A DNA stretch of 64,000 bases from Tomocerus qinae (Eukaryota > Arthropoda > Collembola > Entomobryomorpha > Tomoceridae). The notes under the pieces are model-generated. The model was given only the letters and a program-made list of their open reading frames with translations, made no database searches and was not told the origin of the DNA. The translations under genes were made by a program, and so were the position numbers. Of this stretch, positions 8,564 through 21,200 are shown piece by piece. Each line of letters opens with the position of its first letter. Position 1 is the stretch's first letter. The stretch is taken from assembly GCA_020055645.1 (NCBI GenBank), contig CM034547.1, positions 37,737,909 through 37,801,908 on the forward strand, in the 5' to 3' direction.

Positions 8564-11500
8564 TGGAACGGTTTTCGGAAGATTGTGGACTAACTATCAG
8601 CAGTGATGTTCCACAACAGCCAAGTATATCGCTTAACTTGGAAAATGGAGGTCATAATGCATCATCCGATACTGTAGAACAAGAACTGCATTCCCCGGCC
8701 AAAACCTTGGATAAAAACTCAGCTATAGATCAATTTGTTACAAACAGTGAGACAATACATAATCTACACAGCAATGATGTATCCAATAGTAGAGATTTTG
8801 TGCCTACTCCTAAAAATGTAGATGAGGTCAATCATGTCGAGTTGCGTGCGGCAGTAAAGGATTTTAAAAGTACTGATGCCGTAAGCGAAAATCTGAAAAA
8901 GTTACAAACACTTCCTCCCTTTGTGCACAATAATGATGGAGGTTCTGCAAATGGAAATGAATCTTTTGAAGAAAGGGAGAAAGAGAAAGACGTTTTGACC
9001 ATATCTCCTGTCGTCATTTCTGACGATATTCCTTCTGCTCTGGAGACCGACATTCTTCCTGCAACAACTGTGGGTAATTCTAAAGAAGCAAACATTAATG
9101 CAGGTATCTCAATTGAATTGGAAAGTAGCGAAGTTCCTCCACCTCCATCAATGGGGATGGAATTTCAAACTTCCAAAATATCGCGTGTAGTAGAAGATAA
9201 AGATATTTCTCTTGCTGCAGAAGCAGATGCTGTTCGTCTTACAACAATAACATCTTCATTGATAGAAAAGGGTACATCTCAAACTACACAAGAAACGGAC
9301 TTTCTCCCTTTAGTAATAACGTCTATAACTGGAAATAATTACGCTTCACCTGCTGAAAACCCAGATATTCTTCCTACAATAGAATCTGTATTGGAAGATA
9401 AAGATGTTAACCCTGCTAAAGAGACAGAGATTCTTCCTGTCATAACCTCTGTGTTTGAAGGTAAAAAATCAAATCCACCCACTGTTGAATTTCCGGTAGT
9501 AACTCCATCGTTTGAAGAGATTCCAGTTATTGTTAAAACAGAACCTGAAGATATTTTCATTGCTAACGAAAACACAGAAAATGAAACCCAACATTTCGCA
9601 AAGCATACCGAATCAAAGGCAGCTGACATATCCTTAATTACAGATTTGGAAATAGATTTCAACTTCTGTGCAAGCTGTAAATTTGATTTTAGAACTGATC
9701 CTAGTGAAACACCAAAGAAGCTAAAACATTTCTCATCGTTTAACACAGTTTCCGGAGATGTGAAAACAGTCTCTATTTTGGAAGCTTTATTGCTCATTTT
9801 TGATTTAAGATTTGTAAAATGTTGCACTGCTTTCCATAGAGAAGAAAGCATGCTTCAAGAGATAAGCTTATGCACACAATGTGCAATTATGGCTACCCAA
9901 ATGTATAAACTCTATACGGAGTTTTCTGAACTTATCCATGCTGAGTCAATCTTGTCAAAATTAGTTAATCATGAAAATGTTCTTCAAAATAATGCAATTG
10001 CTAAGGCTGCAGCGGCGAAGATACATTACGAGACTGTAATTAAAGACGACAATCAAGATTCTTCAGAAAATCTTCCCAATATTAGAGTGCGAAATCCCTC
10101 TGAGAAACAGAGGAAAGGTGTTGCAAGTATATTTGAATCTGATAACGAATCCGAAGGGGAATCCCAACAAGAGGTCATCAATGGGTTGGAAAGTGTTCGG
10201 AGGAACAGCTTGGAAAATAAGAGAAGAATAAGCGTCGAAAAGAACAGACGGATGAGTGCTTCCAATGATAAGCCCATTTTAAACATCAGTTCAATCACGA
10301 TGTCATCTAAGCTTATTAAGCCAACTAACGTACGAATAAAGAAAGAGCATGGAAAAGTTCCTGTACCCATTCAATCTCCTAAAATCATTAACCTCAGCCC
10401 TAAAATGAATCAAAGGCCGAAAAGAATTTTCGATATCAAACAAGAATCTTTTGTTCAACATCCTCGAAAAATCGCCAGAGGAAATTCATTTGACAATAGC
10501 GTGCCAAGTATAGTTAGCGTTCAGTCAATTGCGAATACCTCTATTGTAAAAGACGAAGGTAAATATTTATTATATTCGTTAGTTGTTTCCTTTGGTTATG
10601 TATTTAACGAAAAACTAAAATTGACAGATAAAATTTTTTGATGGACATTATTTGGTCACTAGAATTAGAAGGAATTCGTTATAATATGGTATAGTTTCTG
10701 TTAACTAACTTTTTTATTTTTTTTTTAATTTCCAGCCCAACCTTGTAGTTCGTCGTCTTTACAGAGGACACTAAGACCGAAAAGGACAAGTTGCAAAATA
10801 GTGGACTATTCGAAACAATTAGGAGAAGAAAGCGATGAATTAGAAGATGACAATGACAAGGATGCTGAAATATTTTCAGAAGATGAGTTCGATGATGATG
10901 GAAATGATCCCGACTTTAGCAAAAAGTCAAAGCACAAAGCCAATATTATATTAAACAAAAGTGCCAAAAAAGCTAGAACCAAATTGTCGCCAATCGAAAT
11001 CAAACGGATGTTTGACAACGAAAGATTTCTGAAGGATTTAAGCCTACCAAATCTTTTTCCACTCACTTGCAAGATTTGCAAGAAAACTTTCAGGGATTTA
11101 GTGTCTTTAGAGAGACATAAGAAGACCCATAAAACTGTCTCTAGCTTTCCATGTTTTATTTGCGGAATAATTTGCTGGAATCAAAATATTTTCCTAACTC
11201 ATTTAGGAACGCACATTCCCGAAAAGCCATTTGTATGTGACTGCTGCAATGCTGCTTTTAAAATAAAAGGTAACTTGTTTAAAAAATTAATAATTAAATT
11301 AATTAACATTTAGGGCTAAATCAGTACTAAGATATTACCAAATCGATCTCATTTTGTGCTAATAATTGTTTACAGGAGAACTGGATCAGCACAAGTTACG
11401 TCACAAAGAGCTGATTATTTTTACTTGCCAGCAATGTAAAGAATGTTTTCCATCCTTAATGCTTCTTAATCGACATGAGGCAGCTATTCACATGAAGGAA

Positions 11501-11883
11501 ACAAGCTACATTTGTCCCATGTGCCCAGCAGTGCAATTTGAACGGTCAGATTGGAGCAAACACATTTTGACTCATGCACCTTTTAAATGCACCAAATGTG
11601 ACTTGTTCTTCAATCCAAGTAATTATATTTATCTCTTAACATTTTCATAAATATGGTCTGCAGTTCTTTATATATTTATATTTCTTTATTTATTGTAATA
11701 AATATAATTCTTTTGTGCATAGATGAGTTAAAGGTACACGTACAGACCTTTCACCCAACGCAGCCACCTCAGAAATTGCAACAACCCCAGAAATTGCAAC
11801 AACCACAGAAATTGCAGCCACAACAATCTCATAGTATTTTTAGTGATTTACTTCGTGCAGCAAGTCAACGAATCCATCACTAA
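8563..11883 (+). CDS. ZAD-like, six C2H2 zinc-finger nuclear protein
   Basis: Four coding exons (8563-10558, 10736-11269, 11376-11618, 11723-11883), all joined in phase 1, give 977 residues. Residues 1-360 are acidic, Ser/Thr/Pro-rich and include degenerate repeats of the type ILPxITSVxE. FCASC (C369, C372) and LCTQC (C437, C440) have the CxxC-x64-CxxC layout of a ZAD-type zinc domain, known in arthropods for dimerisation. A basic stretch and an acidic stretch (SDELEDDNDKDAEIFSEDEF) follow. Six C2H2 fingers start at about residue 777 (CKICKKTF, CFICGIIC, CDCCNAAF, CQQCKECF, CPMCPAVQ, CTKCDLFF). Fingers 3 and 6 are each divided by an intron. The C-terminus has a PQKLQQ repeat. Sumoylation-like sites (VKTEPED, IKKEHG, IKQESF) are present. 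It is likely a DNA-binding regulator; its targets are unknown and I do not recognise an orthologue. Confidence 0.85.
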
Positions 11884-13146
11884 TCGATTTCAAGGCAGTC
11901 AGAAATCGTTTATTCCTCGGATCTGCAAGTGTATTGGTTATAATGCATCTGTCATCTTGTAATCTATAGCAATTAAAGTTTTATTTTTACGAGTGGTTTT
12001 ATAAATAACGTTTTGTAATTCTTGTCAGTAGGAATACAATCATTAAAGTGGTACAGTATAGTTAGTAATTAGGTATTAAACTCTGGAAACATTCAAATCA
12101 TTTTGGAACTGTCTATATTTTAAGGTCCAGTTGCTCTCAACTACATTGAAAATGTCAGTCACATTTCTGTTCCATTTGTTCGCGGTGTTATGAATCTCCC
12201 GTACTTATGTATGTTTACTATATCCAAAATGATAACCAGTCTCGATTTGGGTGATTGGGTGGGTGTAATATGTAGACATAATGTGTAGTAATTATTATTA
12301 TATTCATTCATAGTATTTTAATGTTGGATAATTGTAATTCTAATCTAAGTCTATTTGTGTGCATAATGTTATGTACGCATTGTTTCGCTAGCAGGCTTAA
12401 CTAAATATATTATTATGTGTCATAGTCATATTTACATGTGATGTGAAGTATTTCTTTTTCGATGTACCGTCCTAATAGGTTTTTGTTATCATGTCTATGT
12501 ATTTTAATTTTAATCACTATTACTTTATGCCTATGTTCTTTTGGAAGAGCAGTGCAGCTATACTGCGTCTCTGTGCATGTTGGATTCTATATTATCACTT
12601 CTGTACATTGTACAGTATTTCATCATTTGTAAAATTTGCATTTACCTATTTTGTTAAAGTCTGAAGGCGTTGAATCCTTTTATGTTTCCTTAAGCTAGGT
12701 ACATATAAGTATAAGGCTAAGAAAATGAAATAAAAGTTGAGATTAACTAAGTTATAAGATCTCAAAGGTGTTTCCTTGCCCTTCAGTTAGTTAATTTTCC
12801 TGCAATAACCATTTTGCATTAAATTTAATTTCATTCACCGGTCACTTTTCTTTTACTCCTGAACAGAAAATAAAACTTTGCTACTGAGATGTATTAAATG
12901 TTAAGTAAAAGTTGCGGACAGTGTTTATTTTACAAGGAACAATAGCAGCTCAATAACTTATATGTAATATTCGTGTTTTTCCAATAAGATCCAAATGACA
13001 TTTGCATGAAAAATTTTTCACCAATTAAAATTCAGCAGGATATTAATATCGAATTGAAACTAATAATACAAGTTACAGGGATTCAGTTACAGTTCATTCT
13101 TCATACATGAATTTAGATAGATTTTGTGACGAAAATTGTATGGAAT
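11884..13146. other. Convergent 3' UTRs of the zinc-finger and F-box genes
   Basis: No coding region is seen. Plus-strand poly(A) candidates are ATTAAA at 11972 and AATAAA at 12729-12734. The minus-strand candidate is TTTATT (AATAAA in the transcript) at 12924-12929. The two genes therefore end tail to tail within about 200 bases if the distal plus-strand site is used. Confidence 0.5.
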
Positions 13147-16022
13147 TTAGCTAGTATAGTTTCTTCCTATCGAATGGTTTGGTTGGATAATTAGCGTTCC
13201 AGTAGCAAAGGTTCTCTTCTTCTCGTAACGAATGCGTACATCTGGATAATTTGAGTTGCACAATTGTTTTATTGTCGCAACGCTTGAGGGAAAACAGTTT
13301 TGAATGGTTAGTGTTGTCAGTAATGGCAAGGCTAAATATGTGACAGCGACGTGAGCATGTGCCCACCCTGACACAACAAGTTCTTGGATATTACTCAGAT
13401 TCTCAAGAATCCAGGATTCAATCGGTTGCGGCAATTTATAAATGTACGTGTCAAGGGTTATTTTTTTGATACTTGTAGGCATCTGATCGATATCGATGAG
13501 TCGATCCATTTTCCACAATGTATCTACGAAAGTGAACTCTTTTAAATTCGTACATTCACTTAGTATCTCACAGGAAAATGGCTCCATAGGATATCTGATA
13601 GAAACGAATTCCAAGCACGAAGCACAGTTCTCGAAGAGATCAGGAGGTGGTATTGCTCCGAAGTTTTGGATTGTGACTCTCTTTAACTCCGATTGAGTCT
13701 GGATTAACTTCAAACCTAGGAAGATATTACATACCTATAATGATATAAGTTCGGAAAATTGTTTCGACATTAAATAGATAAGCAATAAACAACACTAACA
13801 TAAACCCCAAAAGAAAACCCCTTTTTGTTCCCACGGGCTGAGATGAACATATATTTCTTCCAAAGTTCCTGTTTCTAATGTTCCCACGAGCTCTTCAAAA
13901 TTGGGAAATCCTGGGAGCCAAGGCAAATCGATTCCGAAAGGGAGAGTATCGTAACTATCAGTATTTGCCAAAATAGAGAACCAAAGTGCAACTTTTTTGA
14001 GGGAGTGTAAATGAATTGCAATGAAAGTAAAGATGCTCAGATAGACTTCGTAAAAGTGATTTCGTTCTTGTCCAGTCCAACCGAAGGGTTCTTTATCGTC
14101 GATGTCATACCTTACTGTAAAATCCTTCAAACAAGGGAAATCGCTGATCACCAGCTCAATGAACACTGCGCATTGCCAAGGACTGAATGTTGTAAAACTC
14201 AGCTACGCAGAATTTTAAAATATCAACATTTTTACAGATTTTCGCTAGCAATTAAATTATATCTTAATAATTTAAAACCGTACCTCAAATCTAGTTAAAT
14301 GCTGTCCTCCAAATGGCTTAAGCCCTGGTTGCAGTTTCTCCAGCTCAATATTATGTTCATTAAATTGATGAAATCCTGGGATATTTGGCATAAGCCATCG
14401 AAAGCCAGTGGTATTTTTACAAACAAGAGGGGGAAGATGTTGAAATAGTACAGAAAGCTTGTCTATGTTTTCTTGACTGACGGAAGGCAGAAAAACTAGC
14501 TTTTTCACTTCAGGAAAACATCCCGACTGCCAAGACTCAGGAATTTTATTCTGTAGAGATCCGATGGATAATGACTCAAATTCATAAAGAGATGCATCTA
14601 TTTGTAACAACGTGTCATCTGTCAAAACTGCGTTGTAAACGAAATTACAGTGAAATTCCACAATCGTTTTCCAGTGTCGGGATACCAATCGAATATTTCG
14701 CTTATCCCTCTCATCAAGCTCATCAAAAATCAATCGCCATACCTGCATATTTTCAATTCCTAATTAATCTAATAATACTTAAAATTGTGATCTTACTAGA
14801 ATTTCCTGTACACTTTTCAATTTCTAGTCCATTACAGTTCATTTATTTGTTTTAGACTTACGAAAGGAATATTCGGAACACTTTCAAAATAACGACCATT
14901 ATTTCCCCATTTCCAGGGAGGAGTTTCTCTTATCTGAGTGCGAACTTGTTTTCTTTTTCCCAAAAACAACTTCTCTTTTTTTCTTGTCATTACAATTTTC
15001 CTTGTTTTCCTTTCTGAACATATAAAATTGCCTTTCTTTTATGTCACCCATAAAACTTAAAAAAGATTTTATTCATTCTTTCAATTAGTGGATTAGATAA
15101 TAAAAATTACTTTTGTCCAGGGATATTGTGGCACTATCATGTTGACCTAATTTTTCCACTCTCACGCATCGGGTTTCGAATAAAATTTCATTTTTCACTG
15201 GATTATTAAATTTTTCTAGCCACTGTTCCCAAAGATTTGGAGTGTGCGAATCTTCCACTTTAGGTACAAATAACCATTGTTCCCCAAGATTTAGGGTGTG
15301 TAGCTTTTCCACTGTGGTTTTTTCGTTTTCAAACAAACCTTTTTCCGTCTCAAAAGCAGAACTGTCTACTGATGGTATTCCAACTGTTTCAATCTTTGCA
15401 TTTTGGCCATGACAATGTTGATGTTCTATGTTGAAAAACTTAATTTGGCTAATGACATAAGTTAGATCTTCTTTGCTTTCACCTGTGAAAAATGAGCCAT
15501 AGATCATCAAAGCATTTATGTTCCAAGATTGTGAATGAGCATGGATATAAATTACCCTCAGAACCTACCTAGTTTTTGTAAAGCTTGTTTCAGTTGTCGG
15601 AAAATATTTTCTTTTGATTTTTGTTTATGCTGAGTCGAAACAGTAACTCTTCTCCGCTTCAAAATGTCATCTCCGCCTCTCTGTTTCATGTAAGATGCCA
15701 TATATTTGTAAAGTACCAAGCATTGCTTTTTGTTTGAATTTTGGATTGTTTTAAACTCATGAATTATTCTTGCTAAATCCTCCTCCGTTTCATCTGAAAT
15801 GACAAGTACGGTATAAAACACATACTGTTAACTGTAAATAATTAATTAGAAAAGCAATAGTCATTTGAACTAACGAAATCTCTTATGTGTTGCTCTAAAT
15901 GAATTAATAGTTGTAGCAGATTCCATTCCATTCTCAACAGAAATCTTATGATTTGGCTCGTCCATAGTAATATTAATTGGATCCAAGGCCACCATTCTTA
16001 AAACTTTTTCATAGTGATCCAT
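13147..16022 (-). CDS. F-box and leucine-rich-repeat-like protein
   Basis: Seven exons join with matching phases: 16022-15875, 15793-15569, 15482-15111, 15013-14862, 14742-14284, 14202-13806 and 13715-13147, giving 773 residues. The F-box begins at about residue 294 (VPNIPFVWRLIFDELDERD, then RLVSRHW) and spans the exon 4/5 join. The rest has irregular leucine-rich strands such as LKRVTIQNF, LKEFTFVDT, IKKITLDTY, IQELVVSGW and LTTLTIQNC. F-box proteins of this layout are substrate receptors of SCF ubiquitin ligases: the F-box binds Skp1 and the repeats bind the target. The N-terminal ~290 residues are not recognised. They contain two similar motifs (ETEEDLARIIHEF and ESKEDLTYVISQI) and an 18-residue tandem repeat. 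An ATG at 14990 in exon 4 could start a 517-residue F-box-only form. The LRR assignment is by eye and weaker than the F-box. Confidence 0.82.
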
Positions 16023-16899
16023 AATGAATAATGTGAAGAGATATTGCGAAAGATTTAGAAAAAGAACATAATATATGCAGCCCTAAATATGCCTACGTAA
16101 AATTTTTTAATACTAGATCGCAAGTGATTTTGTAGTAACGTATTTCTTATTCATAGATCTGTGTACTATTCAAATCTAATGATGATTGTTGATGTATTCC
16201 AAAATAAATGTGAACAAAATCTTTTCAATGAACACAAAGATTTGTGAGTGTGAATACTAATACAATTTTTAGTTACTAATGGTTTTTCTATTCAATTTGA
16301 GCGAGGGCAATAAGAACTGAGGAATATCAAAATGTAATTTACAAAAATATTATAACGAATACCATTTGCTTTGTAATTTTATTGAAACCATGATTCGTAC
16401 ACTGTAGCAATCTCATGTGGGGGCTAAATGAGTATGAGAAAGTACGCTCCGTATTCCATATACGAAATAAATAAATAAATTGCATTTTATCGAAGATAAG
16501 GCTAAGCACGAAAAAATCTACAATATTTCTAGTCCATACTGTCTGTGTTGCTTTTATAAAGGATTTTGTATGCTGCATGAGGATTATTGAATATGAATTT
16601 TTCTTTAAAAAATGCACATTGGTTTGTATTAAAGCCCATTTTCATTCTGTCAATATTTATGCGGTGTTGTTTGGCAAACTGTACTTGTACTAAGTAGAAG
16701 TAAGTTTAACTGAAACATGGTCCGAATGAGAGGATATGAGAGATGTAAGAGAAGGCGATTAAATAAAAAGTATGAGAGGATATTGTGGGTCGTTAGATAT
16801 AGCGTGGGTATATGAGAGTGGGATGATACATAAGTAAGTGGGTAAAGAGTAAGGAAGAGAGAAGCCAGGAAAGTTCAGTTCTGGTTAAAGTGCAGCATT
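16023..16899. other. Intergenic between the F-box gene and fuss
   Basis: This AT-rich stretch lies between two divergent transcription units. A minus-strand open frame of 92 codons (16339-16617) has no coding character. No clear TATA box could be tied to either gene. Confidence 0.4.
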
Positions 16900-17488
16900 G
16901 GTTAAAGAGAAAGCACAAAGGAGCAATAAAAGGCAGCGAGGAGGGCTGAGTGCTTTGTACGGAGATTAGTGTGTCTTGTGCGCAGTGGAGGATGGCGAGA
17001 GCCGAGTTCCCTTAATCCCGGCCCGATTTCACAAGAATGGTCCAGGCCTGCTGAGGAAGTGCCTTCTGACTCCTCCCGCTTCCGTTCCATCGCTGCACTC
17101 ACGCTGGCTTACTTACACCTACACACTACCTACCTTCTACTACATACTACTACTACCCGCTTTTACTTCCACGGACATATCCCTCTCTCTCTCGTTCTAC
17201 TATCCATGCACTACTTATGTATGTCCAGCACATCACTACTTATACTGTCCCGAACCACACTATCTGTACTACCCGCTTGTCAGTTCTCATCCGAGGCAAC
17301 TCAACTCAACTCCTTCTACACACGTGAACATCCGAGACCATTGCTTAAACACACACTGAAATCCCATCACAGGATTCTTTTAACTTTCTTTGTAATTCAA
17401 AACGACTTTCACCACAGATAACAGACACTATTTAGCAATTGTGATAGACAAGGCTGTCTTACATTCACATCTATCCATAAAATTAAAG
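16900..17488 (+). other. Candidate 5' untranslated exon of fuss
   Basis: This stretch is richer in G+C than its surroundings, has a pyrimidine-rich low-complexity part (about 17100-17300), and ends at a good donor (aattaaag|gtaagc, exon end 17488). A good acceptor (gttttttgtgtag) ends at 18216, just ahead of the fuss start codon at 18267. A leader exon spliced across that gap is plausible. The 5' boundary is arbitrary, and open frames inside are not convincing as protein. Confidence 0.35.
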
Positions 17489-18266
17489 GTAAGCCGCTCT
17501 CTATTGTCTATTAGTGCATTATTGATCATTCACACTTTTATGGAGTCTTTTTGAAAAAAATCATTTGTTTATCGTATTAAAGTATTTAAAGTATTTCGGT
17601 ACTTCTATATTATAACTTGAAATAAATAAAAGGGATAGACTATTACTAGTAAACGATTATTATTCGTTTTCAGTTAATGCAATTTGATACCCGGTACACC
17701 ATTACTTAAAGTTCTTGTCTGTCCGTAATACTCAATTTGTTTACATTTCAGACCCTTGGTGTATCAAAAAATGAGACTATATCTGTTGTGTGTTAATAAA
17801 CTTCCCTGATTGTGAGTGATAGTGTGTCAGTGGAGGACGAGTGGGCATTCTACTTGGTGGGGCAAAGTGAAACAGGTAGCAGAGGGACACCGACGGGCCT
17901 ATTCAGTGTTATATATGTATATCCTTCTGCAAATCGGCATATCAGTTTCTACATACCCAAAACACATCTACATGTGCGTATTAGTTATTAATTACACACA
18001 AGAACAATAAAGTACTAGTTGCAACGAATCTCGTGCACATACACACGGCGTATAATTCATTAGGGTCTACAAGCATTATAGCTTTGTTGCAATTACATCC
18101 ACATATTTGTAACCTAATAAATTGTAAGTCCTTGTAAATCTGGATCGTTTGCAAATGAATTGAAGTATTTGAAAAGATCTGACAATAAAGGATCATTACA
18201 AAAGTTTTTTGTGTAGTTCGGTTAGGTTAGGCAAATCGAATCTGGCGGATCAAAGAGAAAGTGAGA

Positions 18267-21200
18267 ATGTGTGAGGCAGGTAGTCTGGCAGCAATCGGCA
18301 TCACGTCAGATTTGTCCCCCATGTCACTCTCTAAAGAGGATTCCCATTCACATGCACATAACAACCATAAGTCGACGAGGCACAATGAGACGCCGCTATC
18401 TACTGCCAAACAAAACCAGGTAACTAACCCTTCTTCTATACTTTATGATAGTACATAATACATTATATTATACTTAGACTTAGGTATACATTATAAATGG
18501 ACCTATATAGTCATACAATCATTAAAAGGGAGCAACAAATGTACAAATATGAATAGAGCATGTAATGTTAAATTAAATACTTGCAATCGAAACTGAATTG
18601 AGCATTGAAGATCTCTTTGTAGTTATCAAACCGTACTAATAATACGAAATTAATTAGCTCCCTATTAAATAGCACAAGGTAAGCGTATTACTACTATGTG
18701 TATATTCACGATGGCAAATGAGCCTTGTAAAATACACCCAGAGTATTATTATTCCTATAGTCATAATAAAATTATTTAATGCATGCTAAAGTCAAAGCTG
18801 TACAAGCTACATCTATACAAACCATGTGGTCTTTTTGAAATCATATAATATAATTATGTAAAAATAAATATACTATGACTGATATACTTAATATCATAAG
18901 AACATCCACAATGTACATTGCAGTGTAGCAAGTAGCATAATTATATTGCGATTAGAGATTCCATTTAAAATGTGAAAAGGCAGACATAACAATGATTGGA
19001 TTTATGGGAGTACAATTAGATGTTTTGTATTGTGAATATGAAATTGTATTTTTGGCAGGTGGGGACAGTTATGCTTTTTGGAGTACCAATCGTCTCACTG
19101 GTGATGGATGGGAAAGAGCGACTGTGTTTGGCCCAAATCTCCAGCACTCTCCTCAAAGAGTTCAGTTACAATGAGATTCACAATAGAAGAGTCGCTTTGG
19201 GGATTACGTGTATTCAGTGCACACCCGTTCAACTCGAGATTCTACGACGAGCTGGTGCTATGCCCGTCACATCCAGACGATGTGGGATGATCACTAGGCG
19301 AGAGGCTGAACGTCTATGTCAAAGTTTTCTTGGAGATCATGCACCTCCCCAGGTATACATCTCTCCTCTACTAGTATCATTACTATTGCTTAGATAACAT
19401 CACTTATTATCATCATCTCATTTGCTACGAAGATTCAGATACTATTACACTTTATTTATTCAGGTTTTGAATAGCTTAGTTTGGTTAAGGATCATAGTAC
19501 ATGCATGCAAAGTTCTCTCGAAGGTCTTATAATAGCTTATTACTCGAAATTGACAATGAAAGAGAGTCTTGAATGAAATTAGCATAAATTGGGTGTTAAT
19601 CATGTTAAACTTTGATAGTTAATGCGATTGAGCACAATTTGCAATAATTTCAGTAAGGTGTGGGATTTATTAGCGTTTAATAATAACTTGCAATTTAGAC
19701 GTTAATGTAACTTACAATTTAGCCTTTTTAGACAAGCAGATATAGTTACTATGTTATGCAGTTGCTTGTACTGCGAGAGTGAATAAGTTGAGATTTAAAA
19801 GTGAGCGAGGAAGGAAAAGGTCTCTTCTGGCTTTCAAAATGCTTTGTAATAGTGAAAGTTCAAGGAAATAATGATGAGAATATTTCAATGTTGAATAATA
19901 AATGTGATCCCAAAGGAGAGATTTCTTTTGACTCCCCTCCTGATTTTTATGCGGACAAAACAAAACAGAGCCCCAGACTGTCACACAGATACTTTAGTTT
20001 AACTTATAATACGTACCTTACGTTTTTTCCTCCCTGTCTGCCCCTCTGTTTACATTTACTACTAGAAACTCCTTGCTATTATTACTAGGTGCACTCAACT
20101 TTGGATATGATAGGAATAGTTATATGGGGTATCATATAAAATATATGTTCTTGCTAGCAATTTTAAAGAAGGTTGTATGTAATTTAATATTGTCAAAGAC
20201 TGGTTGTATATAGATATTATGTTCACATATAGTATATGTATGTTGTAGGAGAATAAAGGTCGTTTTAGAGATTTCGTGTTAAGAATTGGAAATTTTTTCA
20301 TATTGGTTGGCTGTTGTTGTTTGATGGTATTTTAGTTGCCAGAGAACTTTGCATTTGATGTGTACCACGAGTGTGCTTGGGGATGTCGAGGAGCGTTCGT
20401 GCCATCCCGGTATAATTCCTCCCGAGCCAAATGTATCCGCTGCTCCTTTTGTCAATTGTTCTTCTCACCCAATAAATTCATTTTCCATTCTCACCGACTC
20501 CCTGATTCCCGCTATGTTCAGCCGGATGCAGCTAATTTTAACTCTTGGCGTCGTCACTTGAAACTTTGCGGAGATCCTCCGGAAGAAGTAAGTCCTTCTT
20601 CGTCTCCTATCCATTTTCCTAAAACTCCAATCAAAGAACAAAGATCCAATGACGTTCTGCAGGCCAACTCATCCAATTCCAATATGGCTACTGCACAGAT
20701 AGTCCATGCATGGGAGGATGTCAAAGCCATGTTCAATGGAGGGACTCGGAAGCGACTCCTAGCGGCCCACTCAGTCCCTACACCCCACGTCCGAAGAAAT
20801 AACTCTTCCTCGGGGAAACACCAAGGGAGCTCTTCTTCAGGAAACAATCACGGCTCATCTCTACGCTCGCACACACCTCAAACTGGGAGACAAAGCAATC
20901 AAAGCAGTAATTCCCATGCTTCAGCTCACAATCCTAACTTTGTCCACAATTCTTCGGCTGCGTCCTCGCCCAATAACTTTTTGAATGTTCCCCCGCCCCT
21001 TTTAAGCCCAGCGAGTCGCTTGGACACAATCTGGAACCCAGGTGTTTCCAATGCTACTCCAACTAGACAATGTCACCCCATTCCCTCTCTGCCATTCCAC
21101 CCCTTGTCAATCCCATGGTTGCGTAGACCTCTTTTTCCATTTTCCCACCCTTTCGGTCCCACTTGCAAACTTCTGTCAGAGCCCACAATCCCCGAAAATT

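Noticed and set aside
10559-10641. Stop at 10641 as the end of the zinc-finger protein
   Set aside because: A GT donor after 10558 and an acceptor at 10735 join in phase to exons carrying the C2H2 fingers; the read-through is intronic, though an intron-retained short form cannot be excluded.
14990-15510. Separate small gene upstream of the F-box gene
   Set aside because: The exon ending at 15111 joins the exon starting at 15013 in phase (AAA codon at the join) and the frame runs into the F-box, so one gene explains both.
16969-17421. Two overlapping plus-strand frames (150 and 127 codons) as a protein gene
   Set aside because: They run through pyrimidine-rich low-complexity sequence that suppresses stops; an untranslated leader exon is the simpler reading.
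18221-18232. Two TTAGG-type units (ggttaggttagg), resembling an arthropod telomeric repeat
   Set aside because: Only two units occur, inside the probable fuss leader; chance is enough to explain them.
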